A stretch of DNA of 64,000 nucleotides from Jacaranda mimosifolia (Eukaryota; Streptophyta; Magnoliopsida; Lamiales; Bignoniaceae): contig CM032125.1 in the NCBI GenBank assembly GCA_018894105.1, forward strand, positions 29,435,032 through 29,499,031. Reading direction: 5' to 3'. Below the pieces are notes generated by a model. That model had not been told where the DNA came from. It saw nothing but the letters and a program-made list of their open reading frames with translations, and ran no database searches. Positions 33,285-43,414 of this stretch are shown here, piece after piece (positions within the stretch are counted from its first letter, which is position 1; every line of letters begins with the position of its first letter). A program made the translations under genes and the position numbers.

Positions 33285-33975
33285 AGCAGATATAAAAGAG
33301 CTGGCAATTTACTGTGGAAAAACTGGTACAAAATTAATTTTGTAATTATAGATACAGATTATGGCTACATACTCTTGTAGCAAATACAATTTTTTTTTAC
33401 TTAAAATTAATAAAAATTATTAATTATCAATCCATAGCTCTAGATGTTTGAAACGCAAGAGATTCAATATGTATGCGTATAAAAAGAATAACGATTAACT
33501 ACAGAGTGGTCGTAGTAAGGATTAACTATTAGAGCATCTACTTTAGATTTGGTTACGAAAATTTCATAATTGCATAGCAGTTACCAGGCGCTACTTGCTG
33601 GCGGGACATGCTGTGGAGCTCTAACCAAACATCTCTGGAAGTAGTACTTTGCTTCTGCAGTAGAGTGGAAGCAATATTGTCATTGATTGAACCCAAAATC
33701 CAACCCTTAATTAGCCAATCAGTTCTTTCCCAGACAATGTCCTCTGGGTTGTTGGTCGGAGGATCATCGGCTGTTAATTGAGGTGCAGGCTGAGGTTTCT
33801 TGCTAATGAAATCCACCAATCCTTGACTCTCGAGCAGACAAAGCATCTGTTTTTTCCAGATTTTATAATTAGACTCCGTCTCCGAAAACCAGAGCTTCAT
33901 CGGCACGAAGGCTGCTACATTAACTGTTGATAGGGTCAACAGGTATTGCTTGTCTTCATTTGGCAATTCCATCAA
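28399..33975 (-). CDS. Ankyrin-repeat PGG-domain membrane protein with N-terminal copia-gag-like domain (one frameshift)
   Basis: Seven exons on the minus strand: 33975-33585, 33213-32674, 31992-31843, 31508-31455, 30853-30806, 30215-29777 and 29013-28399. Introns are GT-AG; introns 1-5 are phase 1 and intron 6 is phase 0. Exon 4's donor (CGTGACA) is the weakest call. Domains: gag-like N terminus (exon 1), ankyrin repeats (exons 2-3, 6), linker with VPPIKRFKEKSLAKQRAL-type sequence (exons 5-6), then KTPEMVFTEEHKQLMEEGEKW and four membrane spans with the PGG motif (exon 7). Related plant proteins (ACD6/ITN1-like) act at membranes in defence or salt responses. Exon 6 lacks one base near 30090 (GATGCC then TATTGACGG); without it the frame hits TGA. 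Intact, it would be about 745 residues. This is a recent pseudogene, a null allele or a sequence error. Confidence 0.8.
30890..31157 (+). repeat. Approximately 136-bp tandem duplication in intron 4
   Basis: The segment starting GCTTAACTACAATTGTTTTA at 30893 recurs at about 31029. Shared landmarks include CAAGAGAAAATATCCCAAAC and TATATAGATAAATAATCTAT. It lies between exons 4 and 5 of the ankyrin gene; exon 5 itself is not duplicated. Confidence 0.8.
31202..31289 (+). mobile_element. tRNA-derived SINE in intron 4
   Basis: A 12-bp direct repeat CTGTAAGATTTC flanks it (31190-31201 and 31290-31301). The body starts GCCAAGTGCGCTGTGGCCCA (A-box-like GTGGCCCAATAG), contains AGTCAAGAGTTTG at the B-box position, and ends in an A-rich tail. 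It matches the 59187-59316 SINE in order, with a short deletion after the B-box. It is oriented antisense to the ankyrin gene. Confidence 0.75.
31652..31710 (+). repeat. GT/GA microsatellite in intron 3
   Basis: About 20 GT units followed by a GA run, inside intron 3 of the ankyrin gene. Open frames that read through it (31615-31836, 31625-31999) are artefacts beyond exon 3. Confidence 0.95.
33585..33975 (-). other. Exon 1: copia-gag-like N-terminal domain of the ankyrin protein
   Basis: 130 codons from MMELPNEDKQYLL. The core reads NYKIWKKQMLCLLESQGLVD, followed by a proline-rich stretch, then TDWLIKGWILGSINDNIAST and TSRDVWLELHS. This is the pattern (NYxxWkxqmxxlLxxxgL, then WxxxDxxxxxWIxxSI, then W..L) of Ty1/copia gag N-terminal domains (UBN2/Retrotran_gag type). 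It ends at a GGTAAC donor in phase 1 that joins exactly to exon 2, so it appears to be a domesticated or captured domain, not an adjacent insertion. The start codon choice is the first ATG in the frame. Confidence 0.7.
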
Positions 33976-34822
33976 TATAATACTGCATGCACTAGCTAGC
34001 TGGCTGGTAAAGTATTTGATATTTGAGGAAATTAATTAATTAAGTAGGACTTGTAATGAGCTTGTCTGGAAAGCCCACAACAATGCCTGAATATATATAG
34101 ACATGTAGCTATTTTAAAATGAAGTGAAAATCAAGTAGGTATATACTAGTGATGAACAAACACTGAGCACGTGAAATGTCCTAACAAGTAAAAGAAAGAC
34201 AGAGAGAGTGTGATAGAGACGAGGAGACTGGAAAAGTGTTCTAATTACTTTAGAAAGTGATAATATATACTTTATTCACCAACGGACGAGCGTGTGACAC
34301 GAGTTGTATGACGAACATGAGCACGTGAAATGTCCATATCAGATCCTTTATTTCAATTCTTATTTCATCTCCTATTTTAATTTATGATATTTATGTTAAA
34401 TATATCTGATTTTTAATTAATTATTTTTATAAGAAAATTTTTAATACACATATTATATATTTATGAAATAAAATAAAAAATAAAATAAAAAATTTAAATC
34501 GATGAAATTTTCTAACAAGGAAGAGAGAGAGAGACCTTTTTTTGTCTTTTTCTGTCATTAGGCAATAATTGGAGTTGGGAGGGACCACAGACCTGCCACT
34601 TTCATTTTATTAATATCCCCGAACCGGGGGGCCCGGGGGGGGGGGGGGGTGACACCACTACTGCTGCTGCTAATCAATGAAGCTTTGGTTGTTAAAGCTG
34701 AAAGCGATAAGAAAAAGGAACCAAAAAAGCCGCGAAAGTCGATTTAAGTGTGAACTGATTCATTGTGGTTTGTTTAAATTTTAGTAATTTAGCATCATCC
34801 TTAACTAGTCAAAAGATTGTAA
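33976..34822. other. Region upstream of the ankyrin gene; presumptive promoter, plus G run
   Basis: This should contain the promoter and 5' leader of the minus-strand gene, but I could not fix a TATA box or transcription start with confidence. AGCACGTGAAATGTCC occurs twice (about 34166 and 34321) and contains CACGTG, the core of plant G-box elements bound by bZIP/bHLH factors. A GC-rich stretch with 15 consecutive Gs (34635-34649) may mark a difficult assembly position. Confidence 0.35.
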
Positions 34823-35241
34823 CAGTCCGTTTGATTTTATTTTTTGAAACTATTTTCATTTTCTAGTAAAAATATATAATAAAAAATTAGTTAGAAAAGA
34901 TGATGTTGATAATAGTTTGTATGTGTTGTTTAAAATTGTAAGTTTATATATGTGTGAAAATGAGATGTATTTGGATATTAAGTGTTTTGTATTAAAAATT
35001 ATATAGTTTTTGAATTTATAATATTTTTGTGATGAATGTTGTTTGAGAAGTATTGAGAAGATAAAAAAGTATATATATGTAATAATAGGGAAAAAATATG
35101 TATGAAAATGGAGAGATAATGTAAAAAAGAATATTTTGAAAATAATTTTTTTTGAGAAAATAATTTAAAAATTGATAGTTTTCTATTTTTATTTTCAACT
35201 GAAAATGAAAATGAGGTTTAAAAATGAAAACAAATGGGCCC
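34823..35241. mobile_element. Tourist-like MITE (PIF/Harbinger)
   Basis: The left end CAGTCCGTTTGATTTTATTT and the reverse complement of the right end GGGCCCATTTGTTTTCATTT are inverted repeats of the GGGCCYGTTTG class. Flanking triplets are TAA and TTA (2 of 3 match). No coding capacity. Confidence 0.65.
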
Positions 35242-35430
35242 TTATCAAAGTGCTGTTTATGGAGGAAAAGTGTAACACGAGTTGTACGTTGGGCATCATT
35301 ACCTTGCAACTTGCAAGCTTGTTTTGTTTTGAACTATCCTGCATTATTATAGAAAACGACAAAAAATCGTACTCTATATAAAAATAAATCTATTCAAATA
35401 AACATACGAATATAGGGGCCATGATTCTTA

Positions 35431-35792
35431 GGGCCAGTTTGGATTTATTTTTTGAAAGTATTTTCATTTTTTGATGAAAAGAAATAGTGAAAAGTTAATT
35501 ATAATTTTTTTAAAAATAAAATATTATTTGAATGTTTTGTTTAAAATGTAATAATTATATAGGATTGAAAATGAGTTGTATTTGAAAAATATAGTATTTT
35601 TGTATTAAAAATCGTGCAAATGTGAGTAGCAAAAAATGAAAAGTGAAAATGAAGAGAGAATATAATAATGTGTTTTGAAAAATATTTTGAGAATGAAAAT
35701 GTCTATGAAAATAGGAGATAAGTTGATAGCATTTTGTTTTAATTTTCAACAGAAAATGAAATTGAACCTAGAAAATAAAAACAAACGGGCAC
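35431..35792. mobile_element. Tourist-like MITE (PIF/Harbinger)
   Basis: Left end GGGCCAGTTTGGATTTATTT; reverse complement of the right end GTGCCCGTTTGTTTTTATTT. The TTA duplication is exact (35428-35430 and 35793-35795). The interior resembles the 34823-35241 element (GAAAATGA-rich), so the two belong to one family. Confidence 0.8.
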
Positions 35793-36281
35793 TTAATTTG
35801 ATCTTCTAATAAGATTATTTTTAAAAAAGTCAATCGTTAATAGGGATTTATGTGAATACAAATATTCCTTTTATATGACGAGAGTTTAGCGAGAGATGTC
35901 AACATATGCATAATTTATAAGCTGGAAGTGTCAAAATGATATATCACTTAAAAATTTTAGGTCAAATTAAATCGATTAAGAAGTTAAAACAATTGGCTTA
36001 AGAATATGTAAAATAATAAAGCTTTTACCGCATGTTGAAAAATATTGTTAGCCTGCATATTAATAAAGAATAATCTGGGACAAACTCCCAAATTAAAAAA
36101 TAGAGAAAGAGCTTTATTGTATATAAAATACTTGTAGGATATAATATTTGAATAAAAATATTGAGGAAAAGTGTGGAAGCTAATATATATATTACTTATA
36201 TATAAACGCACTTAGCACTTGGCCACTTAACACCCGAGTGTAAATAAATTTATTTTTACAAGATATTTTTTTTATTTTTAT

Positions 36282-36497
36282 TTGCGTAATTATTTAATTA
36301 TGAATTTATTATTTAATTAGGGAATAAAACAAAGGTTGTATTTAGTATGAAAGGGTTTAATTTATTCATGATTCTACAAGTTACATGTTCTATTTTCAAT
36401 TGCGTAATTATTTAATTAATTATGAAATTATTATTTAATTAGGGAATAAAACAAAGTTTATATTTAGTATGAAAAGGTTTAATTTTTTTCATGAAAA
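36282..36497 (+). repeat. Approximately 120-bp tandem repeat
   Basis: TTGCGTAATTATTTAATTAT, then GGGAATAAAACAAAG and TATTTAGTATGAAA, occur at about 36282 and again at about 36400. The rest of 35796-37104 is AT-rich and shows no gene. Confidence 0.75.
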
Positions 36498-37911
36498 GTT
36501 GTATAACATGATTTGAGTTAAATAGATACATTATTGGGGTTTTCTAAAGTCCTATACTCGCAGTTTTGACTTATCATCATATATTCAAATTTTAGTCGTT
36601 CATATCAGTTTAATTTGATCCTAACTTTTGAGCCATAATAAAATAAAGAACCATTGTTCTTTCATAATTCTTATAAAAAATCATCTCTTTTTAAAATTAA
36701 ATTATAAAAAGTAAAATGTAAATCATTATCTTTCTAATACTCAATGACCAAATTAACTTTATTAATTTTAAAAAATTAAAAACCCTCTTTTCATAATATT
36801 AAATTCTAATTCAATCAAAAGAAAATGAGATAAAATAAACACTAATAGACGAATTTAATAAGAAGAAAATTAGATAAAACTCGTTGTAGGAAGGCAAAAG
36901 TCTCATATATGTCCAAACAGAGTCTATGGCAATTGTTGTCATGTACCAAAACTTCAGACAGATCCATAGAAGGAACAAGAATAAAAAATTAATGAACAGA
37001 GTATTAATTGCCTCCCACGTACGTCGTATCAGTATTATACATACTAATGGTGGACATAGATCTATGTATTAATTAATGGAGGAGATGCCCCTAATTATTT
37101 AATAGGAATAATTACAGAAGCTATCTTTGAGATTTGGGGTAATAATAAAAACTATTTTTTAAGTTTGAAAAATTATAGAAACCTTCCTCCCAAAAACTGT
37201 CGTTCAAAAAATCATTTTACCCATTAGTTATTTCATTTAAAAGAAGGAACTAAATATCTGTAAAATAAAAAGACAATAATGCCCTCCATGGAAAAAAGAG
37301 ATAAAACAAGGCAGAAGACAGGTTTTTGTGCGAAAACCCGTCCGCCTTATCCATTTTTCTTGCTCCCTCGTGTTGCATGAAGTTTTACTACCGTCAATTT
37401 ACCATCATCGTCGTCACGCAAAAATCCTTGTTTGTTGGTAGTATGAGGAAGGCCAAGCACCGTGGTCATTGAATTTTGTTCTTATCAAGTAGTGGTGCAA
37501 CAGGTTTGAGTGAAATGGGTGGGAAAGGTAACTATCCATCCGATTTTTCACTTTTTTGGTTTATTTTGTTTAGAATGTTCATGTAATGTGTGAAAATTGG
37601 TTCTTTTTGTGTTATTGCTGTGATTTTTATTCCTAGGTTTTATAAGAGTGCATTATGGTAAGGTTTTGTTTTAAATATGATTTTTGTATGATGATTTAAT
37701 GAATTTCGGTAGTTATTTTATTTGATTTGGCTATATTTACAAAATTCCAAAATTTTGGACTATAAAAATCTTATTTTACAATTTCTTTTGTTGGTGTTTT
37801 ATGTTTAATTTGGTATATTTTTTTAATTATATTAGGCTATTAACCCTAGTTTATGAATGTTTAAGGCTTTGAACCCTAGTCATGACTTGATTGTGGGTTT
37901 TTTTTTAATAG

Positions 37912-40900
37912 GTTTGAGGAAAACATTTGATGTTCTTGTGCGCTTTGAGGGGACAACGAGTTTGCTCAAAAACATCTCCTCTACATATTTCTTGATTTGA
38001 GGGTAAATATTGAGGAGCTTGCATTGAATCACGTTGATGGGATTGAAAAAATGGACTTGGTTTATACATGTAGTATATGTGGTAGTGATGATAGGATGAT
38101 TGTTGAAAATGATGATGACGTAGGTGTTATGTTTGATAGGAATAGAAGATGTAAAGAAATAAATGTATTTGCTGAACAAAAATAAGTAGAAGAGAGTGAT
38201 GTGAAGATGGGAAGACAGACATTAGAGAAGAGGAGTTGAAGAGGGAAGTGGGGAAGAGGGGGATAGAGGTGAAGAAGGGGGCAGTGAGGATGAGAGTGGA
38301 GAAGGGGGGTTGTAGGGAGGATGATGAGAATGACTCATTATTATCAGATTATGAATTTGATAATCATTATGAAGCCGAAAACTCTAGAGATGAAGAGTTA
38401 ATTGATGATCGATTGAAGGGCTTTATGAATAGAGATGAGTATGTGGTTCGTAAGAATCCATCAGAGAAGATTAAGCTTAAAAAGGGAATGGTGTTGTCTG
38501 AAGTGTATTCATTTAGAAACATACTTAGAAAGTATGCCATTAGAGAGGAGTTTGATTTGGTTAGGCTTAAAAAATGAGAAAAGTAGGGTGATAGCTATGT
38601 GTGGAGGGCATGGATGTCCATGGAGTATTCATGCATCTATAGTGCATGATTCTATCGCCTTTCAAATCAAGACTTTAGTTAGAGAACATACTTGTGTTAG
38701 GGTTGATAAGATTAGAGAAGCTAATGCCAAGTGGATGTCGACAAAGCTGGTTGATGTTTTAAGGGAAAATCTGGAGATGAGGTGTACAAGATTAAGAAAC
38801 GAGATGAAAAAATATTGAGTAAACCCAGCTTACATACAACTTTATAGAGCAAAACTAAAGGTCAAGGATGTTATTGAGGGTAACCATGCACATTCTTACG
38901 GCATGTTACCAGTTTATGTAGAAATATTGAACAAAAGAAATGGTGGCAGTCTTGTGAAGATGCATTATCACTTATATGGAGAAGGGGATGATGATGTGGA
39001 AAACATTGTTGAGAGCATAGGTAGGACACCTTCTTTTAGAAAAATCTTCACAGTCTTAGATGCATTGAAGCAAGGTTATTTGAGTGGTTGTAGTCCATTT
39101 CAAGGATTTGATGGGTGTCATTTGAGAGGGCCTTTTGGTGGCGTGCTTTTAGCTGCAGTTGGTTTAGATGGGGACAGTGGGCTTTACCTTTAGCTTTTGT
39201 TGTGGTGGAGATAGAAAGCAAGGACTCATGGGGGTTCTTTTTCATATGCTTGGAGGAATATATTGGAGGTTTCAATCAAGATGTACCTTGGACTTTCATG
39301 ACAGACAGACAAAATATACTGCTTATGCTTTAAACTATGTTATTTCTAAAAATATTTAAGGTTCTATTAGTTATACTTTTTAGGATATAGGGTGCTATTT
39401 GTTATATTCTATATTTACATGCTTGTTGAACTAGAGTTAAGTGCAATGTCTGAGGATGTTAAGAGATGTTTAAATAAGGATTCTAAGTTCACAGGGGGGT
39501 AATTGTAATATTTTACTGTAATTGTGATTTTATGTTTTGTGTAATAATGTATGAAATACTTTAAGGCTCTTTTTGTAACATGTTTTATTACACATGGTGT
39601 TAATTGTAGTGTTTTAAAGTGTGATGTTAGTTGAATATGATATTTCAATCAATTAGGTAATGTTTAGGGTTCTTTTAGTTATAGTTTTTAAGATATAAGG
39701 TACTATTTGTTATATTCTATATTCAAAGTTCACTGGGGGCTAATTGCAATGTTTTAAGTTTTGATGTTAGTTGAATATGACTTTTATGAAATGTAAGAAA
39801 TTGTTTAAATGTTCTTTGTGTAAGTATTTTATTTACTCAGGGGGTTAATTGTAATATTTTTCTGTAGGGCGTGGTGGAGACAATTACTGAATCGGTACCT
39901 TATTCAATTAATAGAAAGTGTTGCAAGCACATCTATTCAAATTTCAGACTTCAATTCTCTGTGGTATTGCTGAGGAAATATTTATGGATTGCTGCAAGAG
40001 CCTACAATGTGCAAGAGTACAACTTTCCTGTGTACAAAATAAAAGAGGTAAAACCTGCAACTTATGAGTAGCTTATGAAAATTCGTATCAATATTTAGGG
40101 TAGAGATGCATTTGATAGTAGACTGAAAAATGATCATGTCACAAATGATATCTCTGAATCATTCAATAACTGGGTTGGAGAACTTAGGTCCAAGCCTATA
40201 CTCACATTGCTAGATGGCTTGAGAGCTAAGTTAATTACTAGGATTCAAAAAAGATTTGAGAAGGGGGCTACATGGAACAATTATGTGACTGAGAATATTG
40301 TCAAGAAATTGAACCAGGTGAAGGAAATGTCTAGGCAATTCAAAATAATGGTTAATAGTCAATTTGAGTTTGAAATTTATGATAACAATGAGCATTTCAA
40401 TGTTGACTTGAATGCAAGGACTTGTGATTGTAAAGTTTGGGACATTTCTAGCATACCATGGAATCACACAACTTTTGCTATGCTCATAGAAGGGAGAATA
40501 TAGAGCTTTACATGCTTATTACTTTACCAAAGAGAATTATATAGGTATTATAGTCATCCAATGCACTCAATACCTGATCCATTATTTTGGGGTGTTATGG
40601 AGACTAATCCCTCGAGTATTCTTTCTCCTCTACTGAAAAGATTGCATGGTAGACCAAGAAAAAATAGAAGAAGAGAGATTGGAGAGACATCAAATATCAC
40701 TGGAAGCAAGAGGTCTAGTGGTTTAAGATGTAGCAAGTGTAATGCCATTGGACATAATAAGCAGACATGTCAAAGGGCACCAGCCAAGAAGATGAGACTT
40801 GTGCAGAAAATTAGAGAAAGAGGAAAAAGACCTGAATAGGTTCTTTAAATCACAATTTTTTCTTGTTTGTAATTTATTCATAAAGTTACTTGTGCAATTA

Positions 40901-41290
40901 CAAGCTCTTTATTTTGTTTTATACTTTGCATTTTAGGAGGATGTCCCACTGGCTCAAAATTTCAATATAAGGAAGAATAGAAAGATGAGATGTGGGTCAG
41001 CTTCTGCATTTCCATGTTCACAAGGTTCAGTCGATGGAATTGCTGAAGCTAGAACAACTTCTGTTGTTACTGCCTTTGAAGATGACATTGCTTTTGATGA
41101 TGGATTTTATGTAATAGTTGACGGACTTGTAGAGTTAATTGTTAGGAGTGCTAGTAGAGTTGGAGGTTTTAATGGTGTTGGATGCCATGATGGAGCTGCT
41201 ACTACGGGTGGTACTGTTGATGGAGTTACTGCTACTGGTGGTGGTGATGGAGTTGCTAGTGTTGCAGATGGAAGGGCTACTGTAGGTTGA
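37912..41290 (+). pseudogene. MURA-type (MuDR/MULE) transposase, broken
   Basis: This is a DDE transposase that would cut and paste the MULE. Pieces in order: N-terminal MIVENDDDVGVMFDRN region (37997-38185); acidic segment and VYSFRNILRKYAIREEF (38236-38577); after a frame slip CGGHGCPWSIHAS and IEGNHAHSYGMLP; first catalytic block FDGCHLRGPFGGVLLAAVG (39105-39163); slip; PLAFVVVEIESKDSW and second Asp block TFMTDRQ (39292-39312); a ~530-bp intron-like insert; INRKCCKHIYSNFR, PILTLLDGLRAKLITRIQKR; SWIM finger with CDCKVWD...NH; and a CCHC knuckle CSKCNAIGHNKQTC (40732-40773). Stops at 38816, 40069 and 40501. In the SWIM finger the usual third Cys (IPC) is Trp (IPWNH). The Gly/Val-rich frame at 40985-41290 is probably the last exon. 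Confidence 0.88.
39359..39868 (+). repeat. Intron-like insert in the transposase with internal direct repeats
   Basis: This lies between the second catalytic Asp block and the HIYSNF block, ending at a TTTTTCTGTAG acceptor. Two similar segments of about 200-300 bp carry the shared phrases TAGTTATAGTTTTTAAGATA (39676) and GATGTTAGTTGAATATGA (about 39622 and 39764). No donor was identified with certainty. Confidence 0.5.
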
Positions 41291-42302
41291 AAAATATTTT
41301 TATTTATGTATTGAAACTAAATAATATTTTTGTCACTTCCATGGGAAGAACCAACTCAATATTTTTTATGCAACTCATAAACAATTATTTAGCTACAGTG
41401 ATTCTAACCTGTGTATTTTGAAAAACTGAATGTTCTACTTATGTGTTGTAAGTGTAAATACAGGTTTATAGTTGTGTTGTAAGTGTAAATACAGGTTTAT
41501 AGTAATATTGGTTTGGTTTGATTTGTGGTGCATTACTTGATGCTTTTGGAATGTTTATGTTGCTCCGTAGGGGACGTAATTGTAGGTTTTTAAAATACTG
41601 AAGATTTTATATATCATATAACTAAATATATGGGGAGTTATATGAAAAGTTCAAATAATCTAAAGGGGTAGATTGTAATATTTCAATCTCATAAATTTCT
41701 AGCGCACATAAATTAATAATTTTTAATTAATTAATTAATCTTAGTTAATTAAATAATTCAAAAACTATGATTAGTTAATTAAAAAATAATTACTTAATTA
41801 CTTAATTAATTAATTGGGTTAATTACATTAATTAATTACTAAATTATATTTCCAATGACAAGATTAAGCATTATTTTGGTTTGTTACTTTGATCTCCCGT
41901 GTATGTTTATTATGTTACAACTACATCCCCGGATACATGGACACATTGCCAAATAATGCGAAAGTATTTTGATCCCAAAAAATAATCAATAGGTTGAAGC
42001 AGTCAACTAAAGGATAAAACCAAAATTTTCAAAAAAAAATCAACAATGACGTCAACATTTTTCGTTAGTTTGATTAACAGCAGGATCTCGTTGTTAGATA
42101 GCAACAAATCTTAGTGGATGTGTTTGTAACTTTTCAAACCTGAGAGGTAGTTTCTGTTATTACTTTAAACCTTAGGGGTATAGTTTCTGTAATTATCCCT
42201 ATTTAATAATTTTCTTGATTGCTTGTTGGCAAGAGAACTTTATTAGTAAATCCCAAATTTCAAGGCTCAAATTCCTTGAATGCTCTTTAGAAAAGTGCAA
42301 GC

Positions 42303-42364
42303 TATGTTTGGTTACATCTTGGCAAAACAATTTTGTTTGTTTTGCCAAGATGTAACTAAACATA
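42303..42364 (+). repeat. Near-perfect 27-bp hairpin (copy A)
   Basis: Arms 42303-42329 and 42338-42364 are inverted repeats with one mismatch around an 8-base loop (arm begins TATGTTTGGTTACATCTTGG). They may be one end of a MITE; similar AAACATA words lie near 42720. The copy-B version is at 51989-52050. Confidence 0.75.
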
Positions 42365-42489
42365 CAAAAAAATTTCATCCGAAATGTCAAATTAAAAATG
42401 TCAAAATACCATCTTCTATTTTTTATTATCCCCAAAACTTCTCCATTTTTTAATATATACATACATTTATTGTATATATATCATACATA

Positions 42490-42510
42490 TTATTATTATT
42501 ATTATTATTA
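42490..42510 (+). repeat. ATT microsatellite (copy A)
   Basis: About seven ATT units; the copy-B array (52172-52206) is longer. Confidence 0.9.
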
Positions 42511-43414
42511 AAAAAATATCTCAATTCCATTTTCACCCTAAAAATTCTACAAAAAAACATTGATTTGACTGCTACATAGAATTTGTCTCATCTCAAAATA
42601 TAAATAAACATATCAAAATTTTAATTTTATAGCTATTCTTAAATTATAAACAAACATATACACATTCTCCAACACAAATTTCACATTCCCCAATCCCACT
42701 AACAAAATTCATTCTCCCTAAACATATAATCCAAAACATATAATGCATATTCAAACATTATTGCAACATTTTGCATGAGAGAAGATTGGAGATTAATAGT
42801 TGGGCTGAGATTAGACATAAAGGTTTTCACTTTAAGGATCAAGATTCTTTTATGATCAAACTTTGTGGAAATTAAGATGATGGGTTTCACTTTTAATGTG
42901 GTATCCCATGTGAGGAGTTCTCCTCCTCTCTTTTAGCAACGGCTAAGAATGAATATTATGAGGCTTCTACAATTTACATGTACCAGTGCCTTCATACAAT
43001 GAATTTCTTTTAATTTTCTTTTGATAGAATTCGTCTCTTAAAATTTATTTTTTCTAATTTTCTTCTAGTTGAATTAAGATTTAATATTAGAAAAGAGAAT
43101 TTTTAATTTTTTAATATTAATAAGATTAATTTGGTGATTGAGTATTAGAAGGGTAATAATTTATTTTTTTATTTTTTATAATATAATTTGAAAAAAAGAT
43201 AGTTCTTTATAAGAATTATGCAAGAATCATGATTCTTTACTGTATAATGGTTCGTAGATAAGGATCAAATCAAACTGATATTAACTGTTAAAAGTAAGTA
43301 CATGATGATAAGTCAGAATCGCAGATATAGGACCCCAGAAAATCCCAACTAAACATACTAATATTAGTTCAGTCAAATCAACTTATTATGTATAACTCTC
43401 TTTTAATTTATATA

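Larger units (their letters stand above)
37105..42199 (+). mobile_element. Full-length Mutator-like element (MULE) with decayed transposase
   Basis: The left terminus GGAATAATTACAGAAGCTAT and the reverse complement of the right terminus GGGATAATTACAGAAACTAT start inverted repeats of about 80 bp (37105-37184; 42120-42199). They are flanked by a perfect 9-bp target duplication TATTTAATA (37096-37104 and 42200-42208). The interior encodes a MURA-type transposase on the plus strand. The perfect duplication fixes both ends to the base. It is now inactive because of stops and frameshifts. The right 958 bp of this element was copied in the downstream tandem duplication. Confidence 0.93.
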
